Assembly: GCA_013322215.1 (NCBI GenBank)
Contig: JAAMEZ010000021.1
Span: 620,001 to 684,000 of the forward strand
Length of the DNA: 64,000 nt
Direction: 5' to 3'
Source: Martinezella rhizogenes
GTDB taxonomy: Bacteria > Pseudomonadota > Alphaproteobacteria > Rhizobiales > Rhizobiaceae
The translations under genes were made by a program, and so were the position numbers. This document shows positions 35,568-44,600 of this stretch, piece after piece. The first letter of the stretch is position 1. Every line of letters begins with the position of its first letter. Under the pieces are notes generated by a model, which saw only the letters and a program-made list of their open reading frames with translations, had not been told where the DNA came from and made no database searches.

Positions 35568-36892
35568 CCCACCTGCTTCATCGATCCATTCATGCCAGCC
35601 TGCCGGTCGCCGTGCGCGGCGAAGGCATTCATTTGTTCGATGCCGCCGGCAAGGCCTATATCGACGCCTCAGGCGGGGCTGCCGTTTCCTGCCTCGGTCA
35701 TGCCCACCCCGACGTGCTCGCGGCGCTTCATGCGCAGCTCGATCGCATCGCCTATGCTCATACCGGCTTCTTCACGACGGAAGTCGCCGAGGAGTTGGCC
35801 GACCAACTCGTCGCCGATGCACCTGAAGGTCTCGATCACGTCTATCTCGTCAGCGGCGGATCGGAAGCGGTGGAAGCGGCGCTGAAGATGGCGCGGCAAT
35901 ATTTCGTCGAGAAGGGTGAGCCGCAGCGTCGCCACATCATAGCCCGCCGGCAGAGCTATCACGGCAATACGCTGGGGGCGCTCGCAACCGGCGGCAACGA
36001 GTGGCGGCGGGCACAGTTCAAGCCGCTGCTGATCGAAACGCATCACATCGATCCCTGCTATGCCTATCGCCTGCAAATGCCCGGGGAAAGCGACGAGGCT
36101 TATGCCGCGCGCGCCGCTGGTGAACTGGAGGCGAAGATCCTCGAACTCGGCGCCGATCAGGTCATTGCCTTCGTCGCCGAAACGGTGGTGGGCGCAACGG
36201 CCGGCGCCGTTCCGCCTGTCGCCGACTACCTGAAACGCATTCGCGCCATCTGCGACAAATACGGCGTACTGCTGATCCTCGACGAGGTGATGTGCGGCAT
36301 GGGTCGCACCGGCACGCTGCATGCCTGCGAGCAGGATGGGGTCGCGCCAGACCTCATGACCATCGCCAAGGGTCTCGGCGGTGGGTATCAGCCGGTCGGC
36401 GCGGTGCTGCTGTCAAAACGCATCTTCGATGCATTCGCGCTCGGATCGGGCTTCTTTCAGCACGGCCATACCTATATGGGCCATCCGATGGCCGCCGCCG
36501 CGGGGCTTGCGGTGCAAACCATCCTGAAGCGGGACGGCCTGCTCGGCAATGTCAGGGACATGGGGAATTATCTGGAAGCATGCCTTGTCGAGCGGCTGGG
36601 AAACCACCACCATGTTGGCGACATTCGCGGCCGCGGCCTTTTCCGTGGCGTGGAACTCGTGAAGGATCGCACGACGAAGAAACCGTTTGACGCCGGACTG
36701 AAACTCAATGCGCGGATCAAGAAGGAAGCCATGACGCGCGGTCTGATGGTCTACCCGATGGGCGGCACCATCGATGGACAGAACGGCGACCACGTTCTGC
36801 TTGCCCCGCCTTTCATCGTCGGGAAAGACGACGTCGAGGCGATCGTCGAAAGACTGGGAGATGCCATCGAGGCCGCAATCGCCTCCATTTGA
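35564..36892 (+). CDS. Class III (omega-type) PLP aminotransferase
   Basis: The product is 442 residues from a GTG that overlaps the RpiR stop by 4 bp. The fold-type I features are V-S-G-G-S-E-A-V-E-A-A-L, S-Y-H-G-N-T-L-G-A, L-I-L-D-E-V-M-C-G-M-G-R-T-G and the PLP lysine in T-I-A-K-G-L-G-G-G-Y. Members remove amino groups from omega- or beta-amino compounds to pyruvate or oxoglutarate. With BKACE on the other side of the shared operator, a beta-amino acid substrate is attractive (inference). A strong terminator follows. Confidence 0.88.
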   Translation: MTHLLHRSIHASLPVAVRGEGIHLFDAAGKAYIDASGGAAVSCLGHAHPDVLAALHAQLDRIAYAHTGFFTTEVAEELADQLVADAPEGLDHVYLVSGGSEAVEAALKMARQYFVEKGEPQRRHIIARRQSYHGNTLGALATGGNEWRRAQFKPLLIETHHIDPCYAYRLQMPGESDEAYAARAAGELEAKILELGADQVIAFVAETVVGATAGAVPPVADYLKRIRAICDKYGVLLILDEVMCGMGRTGTLHACEQDGVAPDLMTIAKGLGGGYQPVGAVLLSKRIFDAFALGSGFFQHGHTYMGHPMAAAAGLAVQTILKRDGLLGNVRDMGNYLEACLVERLGNHHHVGDIRGRGLFRGVELVKDRTTKKPFDAGLKLNARIKKEAMTRGLMVYPMGGTIDGQNGDHVLLAPPFIVGKDDVEAIVERLGDAIEAAIASI

Positions 36893-36926
36893 GGGCTGTA
36901 CAAAAGACGGATGACCTCTGGAGAAG

Positions 36927-36955
36927 GCCCGCGCTGTCTTACAGCGCGGGCTTTT
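36927..36955 (+). terminator. Rho-independent terminator after the aminotransferase
   Basis: GCCCGCGCTGT / ACAGCGCGGGC is an 11-bp perfect stem with a CTT loop followed by TTTT, 34 bp after the stop codon. It separates the RpiR-aminotransferase transcript from the ABC genes. Confidence 0.9.
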
Positions 36956-37013
36956 GCTGTTCGGTCTTTCATGGGTGCGCGACGCCGGCCAGCGTGAAGA
37001 TGGATGCCACCCA

Positions 37014-37101
37014 TTGCATGCATTATTTTCAATGCAAAGACTTCATCTGTGCAAATTTTCAATGCGACAAACTCCTAAAAGCATTCTATATTTGCATATA
37101 G
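37014..37101 (+). promoter_or_regulatory. Repeat-rich promoter region of the glnHPQ-type operon
   Basis: ATTTTCAATGC occurs twice (37025-37035 and 37055-37065), exactly 30 bp or about three helical turns apart. TTGCAT/ATGCAA (37014-37037) and CTATA/TATAG (37086-37101) are inverted repeats in the same AT-rich stretch, 46 bp or more before the glnH start. They look like regulator sites; an RpiR protein is the likely binder. Confidence 0.5.
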
Positions 37102-37147
37102 CGTCAATGAGCAAACTTTAGACGCATCAACAATAAAGGGAACTTCC

Positions 37148-37891
37148 ATGAAACAGCGTATTCGTCATTTGCTGATCGGCGCTTTCGCCGCAGCCCTCTC
37201 CTTCAGCCCGGTTCTGGCCAAGGATCTGATCGTTGCCACCGACACCGCTTTCGTGCCGTTCGAATTCAAGCAGGGCGACAAATATGTCGGCTTCGATATC
37301 GATCTGTGGGATGCGGTCGCCAAGGATATCGGCGTCAGCTACACGCTTCAGCCGATGGACTTCAACGGCATCATCCCGGCATTGCAGACCAAGCAGGTGG
37401 ATGTCGGCCTTGCCGGCATCACCATCAAGGACGAACGCAAGAAAGTCATCGACTTTTCCGACGGCTATTACGACAGCGGGTTTCTGCTGATGGTCCCGAC
37501 CGATAGCAAGATCACCGGCCCCGCCGACCTGAAAGGCAAGACGCTGGCGATCAAGACCGGCACATCGGCCGCCGACTACGCCAAGGCCAATTTCAAGGAC
37601 ACCGAACTGCGCCAGTTCCCGAATGTCGACAACGCCTACATGGAGCTCCAGACCGGCCGTGTCGACGCCGCCATGCATGATACGCCGAACGTGCTCTACT
37701 ACATCAAGACGGCCGGCGGCGGAAAGGTGAAGGCTGTCGGCGAGCAGATGATGGCCCAGCAATACGGCATGGCCTTTCCGAAGGGCAGCGACCTCGTCGC
37801 CAAGGTCAACACGTCGCTTGCCAAGCTCAAGAAGGACGGCACCTACACGGCCATCTACAAGAAGTGGTTCGGCGCCGAGCCGAAGCTCTGA
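37148..37891 (+). CDS. glnH: GlnH-like periplasmic amino acid-binding protein
   Basis: The product is 247 residues with a signal peptide cleaved near V-L-A-K. The mature N-terminus ([15 protein letters not shown]) and the following Y-V-G-F-D-I-D-L-W segment, [11 protein letters not shown] and D-F-S-D-G-Y-Y are almost those of E. coli GlnH. A glutamine-like ligand is therefore expected, although the neighbouring catabolic genes hint at a different amino compound. An AAAGGGAA ribosome site precedes the start. Confidence 0.9.
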   Translation: MKQRIRHLLIGAFAAALSFSPVLAKDLIVATDTAFVPFEFKQGDKYVGFDIDLWDAVAKDIGVSYTLQPMDFNGIIPALQTKQVDVGLAGITIKDERKKVIDFSDGYYDSGFLLMVPTDSKITGPADLKGKTLAIKTGTSAADYAKANFKDTELRQFPNVDNAYMELQTGRVDAAMHDTPNVLYYIKTAGGGKVKAVGEQMMAQQYGMAFPKGSDLVAKVNTSLAKLKKDGTYTAIYKKWFGAEPKL

Positions 37892-37907
37892 TCGCCCGGT
37901 AGCCTTA

Positions 37908-37932
37908 TGCGCGTCGGTTCCTCCGGCGCGCA
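37908..37932 (+). other. Intercistronic hairpin between the binding-protein and permease genes
   Basis: TGCGCGTCGG and CCGGCGCGCA pair with one mismatch around a 5-base loop in the 59-bp gap. No T-run follows. Such hairpins protect the upstream message and let binding protein be made in excess over the permease. Confidence 0.5.
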
Positions 37933-37950
37933 GTCCACGGGAGTATTCCA

Positions 37951-38607
37951 ATGCAATTCGACTGGTCGGTGGTCATCGATGCACTGCCCGCTCTTCTCGG
38001 CGGTGCTCGCTTGACCGTTCTCATCGCACTAGCGGGTCTCGTCGGCGGCATCGCCGTCGGCGCCGTCGCGGGTTTCATGCGCGCCTATGGCAACTGGCTG
38101 CTCAATGCCATCGCCTTCATCTATGTGGAGATCATTCGCGGCACACCTATCGTCGTGCAGGTGATGTTCATTTATTTCGCCTTGCCGATGCTGGCTGACA
38201 TCCGCGTCAACCCCATGACGGCAGCGATCACCGCCATCGTCGTCAATGCAGGCGCCTATATAGCGGAAATCGTTCGCGGCACGCTGCTTTCCGTCAGCAA
38301 GGGCCTCCAGGAAGCCGGGCTCGCACTCGGCCTGCCGATGTGGAAGGTGCTGGCCTATGTCGTCGGGCCGATCGCCTTTCGCCGCATGATCCCGCCGCTC
38401 GGCAATCAATTCATCGTCAGCCTGAAGGACACCTCGCTCTTCATTGTCATCGGTGTCGGCGAGTTGACGCGGCAAGGACAGGAGATCATGGCCGCCAATT
38501 TCCGTGCCGTCGAGATATGGACGGCGGTCGCCATCCTCTACCTCATCATGACCGGCATCCTGACCTTTGCCCTCCGCTTCACCGAAAAGAGGATGCGCAT
38601 CCTATGA
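37951..38607 (+). CDS. glnP: GlnP-like ABC transporter permease
   Basis: The product is 218 residues with about five membrane helices. [13 protein letters not shown] and the coupling loop [12 protein letters not shown] are the polar amino acid permease marks. As in E. coli GlnHPQ there is only one permease gene, so it should work as a homodimer. The stop overlaps the ATPase start as ATGA. Confidence 0.92.
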   Translation: MQFDWSVVIDALPALLGGARLTVLIALAGLVGGIAVGAVAGFMRAYGNWLLNAIAFIYVEIIRGTPIVVQVMFIYFALPMLADIRVNPMTAAITAIVVNAGAYIAEIVRGTLLSVSKGLQEAGLALGLPMWKVLAYVVGPIAFRRMIPPLGNQFIVSLKDTSLFIVIGVGELTRQGQEIMAANFRAVEIWTAVAILYLIMTGILTFALRFTEKRMRIL

Positions 38608-39332
38608 GCATCGTGGAATTCAGAAACGTCACCAAGACCTTCGGCCCGATTACAGTCCTCAAGGATGTCAATCTCAACATCGAGGCCGGCCAGGTCGTGG
38701 TGCTGATCGGCCCGTCCGGCTCTGGCAAGTCCACCCTTCTGCGCTGCATCAATGCGCTGGAGGAAATCGATGGCGGCGATCTCGTTGTCGACAATATCAG
38801 CGTTCGCGAGGGACGTTCGCGCGTGCGTCTCATCCGCCAGGAAGCGGGCATGGTGTTCCAGCAGTTCAATCTTTTCCCGCAGATGACGGCCCTGGAAAAC
38901 GTCGCCTTCGGCCCTCGCCGCGTCCGCGGCCTGGGCAAAGCCGAAGCAACCGCGCACGCCAAAACACTGCTCGCGAAAGTGGGGCTGGCGGAGAGGGGCC
39001 ATCACTACCCCTCCGAATTGTCGGGCGGCCAGCAACAACGCGTAGCGATCGCCCGCGCGCTCGCGGTCAAGCCGAAGCTGATGCTCTTCGACGAGCCGAC
39101 CTCGGCGCTCGATCCCGAACTTCGCCAGGAAGTGCTCAAGGTCATGCAGTCGCTCGCGGAAGAAGGCATGACAATGATCGTCGTCACGCACGAGATCGCG
39201 TTTGCCCGACAGGTCGGCACGCGGCTGATCTTCATGGAGGGCGGCAAGATCACGGTCGATGGTAATCCGGCTACCCTGCTCGACAATCCCGAAAATCCCC
39301 GCCTTCGTGAGTTCCTTCAGCATGTCCATTGA
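38604..39332 (+). CDS. glnQ: GlnQ-like ABC transporter ATPase
   Basis: The product is 242 residues from the ATG coupled to glnP; a longer open frame upstream is spurious. Walker [11 protein letters not shown]-loop [16 protein letters not shown] and [12 protein letters not shown] are canonical. Its 3' end overlaps the C45 acyltransferase-family gene by 11 bp, tying that enzyme tightly to import. Confidence 0.93.
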   Translation: MSIVEFRNVTKTFGPITVLKDVNLNIEAGQVVVLIGPSGSGKSTLLRCINALEEIDGGDLVVDNISVREGRSRVRLIRQEAGMVFQQFNLFPQMTALENVAFGPRRVRGLGKAEATAHAKTLLAKVGLAERGHHYPSELSGGQQQRVAIARALAVKPKLMLFDEPTSALDPELRQEVLKVMQSLAEEGMTMIVVTHEIAFARQVGTRLIFMEGGKITVDGNPATLLDNPENPRLREFLQHVH

Positions 39333-40368
39333 TAAATTCCACCGGCTTTCCAGCATCGAGATTGCCGGCGCGCCGTTCGAAATCGGCCTCCAGCTTGGCC
39401 GCCACGGCGCCCAAGCCGCCCATGCCCATCTGATCCGTACCCATGCCTGGGCACATGTGACCGATTCTAAAAACCGCGATAGCGTGCAGGCTGCAAGAAA
39501 GCTGACCGAGACGCGTTTTCCTCACTACTTCGAGGAGTTGCGCGGGCTGGCAGCGGGCCTGGAATTGCCGTTGGACGATGTTTTCGCGTGGAACTGCCGC
39601 GGCGACATCTGGGCCATGAGCCCGGATGGCTGCACGACCGTACAAATCCCCGGCGCTGAACCTATCATCGCTCACAACGAGGATGGCGACCCCGGTCTGC
39701 GCCGCGGCTGCGCGCTCGCGACCGTGCGCCCGTCCAAGGGCCGAGCTTTTACGGCATTCGTCTATCCGGCCTCCCTTCCCGGCCACACCTTTGCCGTCAA
39801 CGATGCCGGCCTGGTCGTGACGGTCAACAATATCCGCTCCCGTGAGACCGGCGAAGGCCTGCCGCGCATGATCGTAACCCGCACGCTTCTCGATTGCGGC
39901 TCTCTGGACGAGGCGGTCGAACGGGTCAATGCCGCGCCGCGTGCCGGTGCTTTTCATCTGACGCTTGCCCGATCCGGGGAGGCCGATATCCTCAGCCTGG
40001 AATTCACCCACAAACATCTCTCCGTCCAGACCGTGCGCCGCCCCTCCAGCCACGCCAATCACCTGATCCATGAGGATATCCGCACAGAGCAGCAGGTCGT
40101 TACCGCTTCTTCGAACTCGCGCCAGGAACGGGCCGATGCAATGATCGCGGAAGCCGACGGCAGCATCGACCCTCTCGCCATCCTTCACGATACGACAAAC
40201 AAGGCCTTACCGATCCATCGCCAGCAGCCGGACGATCCGGACAATGAAAACACGCTGGCAACCGCCTGCTTCAAGATCGGTACGGACAAGGTCGATTGCA
40301 CGATCTATGATGGAAACGATACTTCTCCGCGTTTCCGCTTCAAGAGCGATGCGCTCAGTCCCGCATGA
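39322..40368 (+). CDS. C45-family acyltransferase/amidohydrolase (penicillin acyltransferase-like Ntn enzyme)
   Basis: The ATG at 39322 inside the end of glnQ gives 348 residues. The domain matches isopenicillin N acyltransferase-type Ntn hydrolases: G-x-P-x-E-I-G-x-Q-L-G near residue 17, E-L-x-G-x-A-x-G at about 72, and the self-cleavage site D-G-C-T-T where Cys104 becomes the N-terminal nucleophile. H-N-E-D-G-D follows, and later N-x-x-G-L-V-V-T-V-N-N. Such enzymes cleave or transfer N-acyl groups. Its coupling to an amino acid importer suggests that it deacylates an imported N-acyl amino compound in the cytoplasm (inference); no export signal is seen. Confidence 0.82.
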   Translation: MSIDKFHRLSSIEIAGAPFEIGLQLGRHGAQAAHAHLIRTHAWAHVTDSKNRDSVQAARKLTETRFPHYFEELRGLAAGLELPLDDVFAWNCRGDIWAMSPDGCTTVQIPGAEPIIAHNEDGDPGLRRGCALATVRPSKGRAFTAFVYPASLPGHTFAVNDAGLVVTVNNIRSRETGEGLPRMIVTRTLLDCGSLDEAVERVNAAPRAGAFHLTLARSGEADILSLEFTHKHLSVQTVRRPSSHANHLIHEDIRTEQQVVTASSNSRQERADAMIAEADGSIDPLAILHDTTNKALPIHRQQPDDPDNENTLATACFKIGTDKVDCTIYDGNDTSPRFRFKSDALSPA

Positions 40369-40378
40369 GGCAAGATGA

Positions 40379-41311
40379 ATGACCACGCTAAGCGCATCGA
40401 AAAGCTCCCCGCGTCCACAAACACTGGAGGAACTTCGAGCGCTGACGGTGGACATCAGGCGCGGCAACACCGATCTTTCGCTGGGGGGAAAGGCGCTCGG
40501 GGTTCTCTCCCGGCTTGTCGATACGCCCGAGCAGACGGCAGTCCGTACGATTTCCGAGCTGGCCGACGGGCTCGGCATCAACCCATCCACCTTGACCCGG
40601 CTCGCCAAGCGGCTGGGCTACGGCGGCTTCGGGGATTTTCAGGATGTCTTCCGGGAAGCGATTTCCGATGACGGCCGCTATTTCTACAGCCGTCAGGCTG
40701 GCCGGCTGATCTCGATCAAGGAGGAAGCCGACGAGGAAATCCATGTTTTCGAGAAACTGGCAGCTGAATCGAAAACCAATATTGATGGCTTTCTCGCGCA
40801 ACTGGACGGTTCCGAATTACGAGCCGCGGCAGACAGGCTCGCGCGCGCGCGGCGCGTTCGTGTTTACGGCGTACGCCAGTTTCATGCGTTTGCGAGCTTT
40901 TTTACCTATGGATTGGCGATGTTGAGGAGCGACGTTGCCCTGCTCGATGCACCGCGCCTCGGCGAAGCGGAGGGGCTTGCCCAGCTCGAACCCGGCGATG
41001 TCCTTATCGTTGCGAGTTGCGCGCCCTATACGCGCAATGTCGCCGAAGTCGCAGCCGTCGGTGCTCGGCGGGGGCTTGAGGTCATCGCCGTAACGGACAC
41101 CCGATCTTCTCCGCTCGTCCCACCTTCCCGTCACGCGTTTTTGGTACCGCACGCCAGCAGCTTTTTCAGCAACAGCATGGGTGCCTACATCGTCTTCTGC
41201 GAGGGTCTGCTCAATCTCGTCGCGCGGGTTCTCGCCGACGGCGCTATCGATGCACTCGCCAGACGCGAGGCCCTGATCCGCGACCTTCGAATCGAGATTG
41301 AGCGAGATTGA
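40379..41311 (+). CDS. RpiR-family (HTH-SIS) regulator, second copy
   Basis: The product is 310 residues. It has the HTH_6 domain (about 40-100, P-S-T-L-T-R-L-A-K-R-L-G-Y-G-G-F) and a SIS domain (about 150-270, V-Y-G-V-R-Q-F-H and A-V-T-D-T-R-S-S-P-L). Its overall layout matches the first RpiR protein at 34677, but the two are clearly diverged. It starts 10 bp after the C45 enzyme gene, ends this operon, and may bind the repeats upstream of glnH. Confidence 0.88.
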   Translation: MTTLSASKSSPRPQTLEELRALTVDIRRGNTDLSLGGKALGVLSRLVDTPEQTAVRTISELADGLGINPSTLTRLAKRLGYGGFGDFQDVFREAISDDGRYFYSRQAGRLISIKEEADEEIHVFEKLAAESKTNIDGFLAQLDGSELRAAADRLARARRVRVYGVRQFHAFASFFTYGLAMLRSDVALLDAPRLGEAEGLAQLEPGDVLIVASCAPYTRNVAEVAAVGARRGLEVIAVTDTRSSPLVPPSRHAFLVPHASSFFSNSMGAYIVFCEGLLNLVARVLADGAIDALARREALIRDLRIEIERD

Positions 41312-41675
41312 CATTTGCCGCCGAACGCTTTTGTGCACCGGTTGTGCAGCTGGAACAGGTTCGATACTTCAGTCATACCTTCGGCAATGCGTCCTCCCAT
41401 CACGTAACCTCGGTGACGCGACGAATACCGCAGAACAGTAGGCTCTTGATAGGATGTGAACGGCCGCCCGGTCGGTGGGGCTTTTTAGGTGTGCAATGCC
41501 ACCTGACCAATGTCCGGTGATCAGCCCTACCTAATACCATCCTCACTAGCATCCGCGGATTGAGCACGCTTCCCGTTAGACACATTGCTTGGGCCATCGC
41601 TACCGCTTCCATTTCAATGAAAAACGGCGCGTCTTGGACGCGCCGTTTCGAGCTTTCGGTGCCAGCGAAAAGGCG
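41312..41675. other. 364-bp region between convergent genes, holding the adhesin terminator
   Basis: No coding sequence with a plausible start was seen. The right end carries the terminator of the giant adhesin gene (41620-41648). The rest shows no clear hairpin, repeat or RNA gene. Confidence 0.5.
41620..41648 (-). terminator. Rho-independent terminator of the giant adhesin gene
   Basis: AAACGGCGCGTC / GACGCGCCGTTT is a 12-bp perfect stem with a 3-base loop, 28 bp after the stop on the minus strand and followed by a run of five T. Confidence 0.9.
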
Positions 41676-44600
41676 TCACGCGCCGGCAGTCTGCGTATGG
41701 GTTGCGAGCTGCTCCTCGTGATTGTTGAACAGCACGTGGACGGCATCGTGGCCTGTCGGCGCGTAGTTCTGCAGCGTGGCGACCACATGGGTCTCCGAAC
41801 CAGTGTTGACGCTGATCTTCGTCGAATTCGCTGCAGTATCGACCTCGGCGGTCATCGACGCAACCGCACTCGCCTCGGTCATGCCCGGATGTTCGCCGAC
41901 CAGCGCATTGAGCAGGTTCGAGACATCCAGCTTGTCACCGTCTCCCTTCGGGCTGAAGTCGGTGATGACATCCGCCATGTTGAGGTTGTGCAGGGCCTTG
42001 GCATCGAGCACGAAGGTATCCGCACCGGCGCCGCCCGTCATGATGTAGCCGCCGCCGCTTGTCAGGGTGTCGTTGCCGTCTGTCCCGTAGAGATGGCCGA
42101 TCCCGCTGAAGTCGATCTCGGCAGATGTACCGTCGTGACCCAGCGAGAAGTCACTGGCCGAATACTCGCCCGTAAGACCGACTGAGGCGGTATGGGTGCC
42201 ATCGGTGACGGTCAGCACGCCGCCGGTCTTCGCCGCGTTCTCCGTATAGGAGAAGCTGGCGGTCGCGGCCGAGATGTCGCCGAACCGCAAGGCGTCGTTG
42301 CCGTCGAGGCCGGCGATCGTGCCGGTGAAGGCGGCCGCGTGGTCGATCGTGATCGTAGCCTGAGCGTCCTTGCCAAGCGTGATCGCCTCGTTGAACGAGC
42401 CGCCGATTTCAAGGCCTGCGTGACCCGACACCAGCACGGTGCCGGTGCCGCTAACATTGCCGTCGAGATTGACGTCGCCGCCATTCGCCCACAGCAGGCC
42501 GTTATTGACGACATCGCTGTGGATATGGAGACCACCCGTCCCGGTCGCCTCCAGCGTGCCGGTGTTGCTCACCGCATTGGCGCCGGTGTCGATGACGAGC
42601 GCGTGGCTGCCGTCGGCAATGATCGTGCCCGCATTGACCAGCGTCAGGTGGCCGTCGCCGATCTGGCCGGCGCCGGAGATGGTGTTGTCGACATTCGTCA
42701 GCGTAACGTGGTCGCTGCTGCCGAAGATGACATTGGATGCGCTGTCGGACAGTGTCACCTTGCCGCCGCCGGTCAGCGTGAGACCTTGCTGGACGATTTC
42801 GAAGTCCGTCTCGCTGCCAGCCGAAGAGATATGGATGCTGCCGGTGTTGTCGAGCGTACCGCTGAATGGCATCAGCGCACCGTCGGCAACCACCATGTCT
42901 CCGCTATTGTGCGTTACGACCGCTTCGTTGAAGAGGAAGTCGTCTGCGGTCAGCGCCGCAGCGCTGACACCTGCCAGGGTAATGGTCTCGCCATTGCCGA
43001 GTGTGATGACGGCATTGCCGGAGGCATCGCTGGACAGATGGGCCAGAACATCGGCGAAGCTGTTGAAGCCCGCAAAGCCGATCAGGTCGATCTTGTCATG
43101 CGCCACATCGAATTTGTGCACGACGTCTGTGCCGATAGTGTTTGCAAACACCAGCGTGTCGTTGCCACTCGATGCGGTCAGCGTGTCGTCGCCCGACCAG
43201 GCAAAGATCGGCGAACCCTTGGCGTAGGCTTCGACGTTGTCGGCCACGGTGGCCATTCCGGTCGAACCATCGGCATTGGTCCAAGTCTCAGTGACCTGGA
43301 GAACCACCGCACCGGTTACGCCATCGGGCGAAGTCACCGTCAGCGAGGACGGATTGTTCGTCACCACGGTCCAGGTGCCGTCGGCGTTGTGTGTGCCTTC
43401 GCTGAGCACCCAGCCAGCCGGAAGGCCAGCAACGCTCAACGTAACCGCGCCGACATGATGCGATGGATCTGCAAGCGCAAGGTTGATGGCCTCGCCGGAG
43501 GTGCCGGCAGGCATACTCGGAGCCTGCAGCGTGACGTTCGCGGAAGCTGATCCACCATCCCCGTCGGTGATGGTGAAACTAACAATCCTGCCATCTCCCG
43601 AGTTCGAGTTCGAATTGAATTGAATGTCTTTCAAGAGTGCCGTTATTGCGGTGGGTGTAGCGCTGTTCGAAGTAAATGTAATCGTCAGCGTTGCGCCCCC
43701 ATCGCTTGACGTATAAGTGCCGATTTTCGTCCCACCGTAAGTCACATTGCTTCCACTCACACCAATTTTACCAGACGACATTCCTTGATTCAGAATGCTC
43801 AACTTGTCCGAAGCACCCGGCGAGCTGATGGTAAGAGTTCCACCATTAAAATTGGACGAGTCGGAGTCCGTGACAAGAGCACGCGGCACCAGATTAACGG
43901 TGGTCTGCCTTGTGTAAGTCAACAATTCATCGCTTCCGCTCGCTGCGGTGTCCAGATCCAACACCGGCGCCACATTTACATGTGGAGCAACGGTGATCGT
44001 CGTCGTACTTACACTACTATCGATTGTTCCATCATTGACAGACCAGCTGATCGTCCTGGTGGTCGTGCTAGAACTCGTAGATGAGAACGTCACGCTGTCC
44101 AAGACTGCTTGGTAATGCGCCAACGTGTCGTTGCCCGTCAACGTCAGTACACCGGTTGCAGCATTGTAGCTTGCCGTAATCGATGTTCCCGTGACGGTCG
44201 CTGTCAGTGTGTCACCGCCGATAAAGCCACCAGATACCGAAACCTTGGCCGATGTCAGTGTCGTATTGTCGACGTCATTCGCGGTCGTCGTGCTTGACAG
44301 AACTATCGCGGCATTTCCTGCATTATAGGAGGCCGTCGCGGCAACATTGCTCAGTGTCGGCGCATCATTGGTTCCATTCACCGTCACGACGACATCCTTG
44401 GTGACCGTTCCACCATGGCCATCGCTGAGTGTTAGGGTATAAGTCTGATTGATATGATCATTGGCACCCAGTGATTGGATCGCGCTATCGTTGACACTGA
44501 AAGTCCAGTTAACCTTGTTATTCGTGTTGTCGACGCTCGCGGCAAACGTACCGTAGTAGCTACTGCCAGCAGGTGTCGCATAGCTAACCGTATGGGTATA

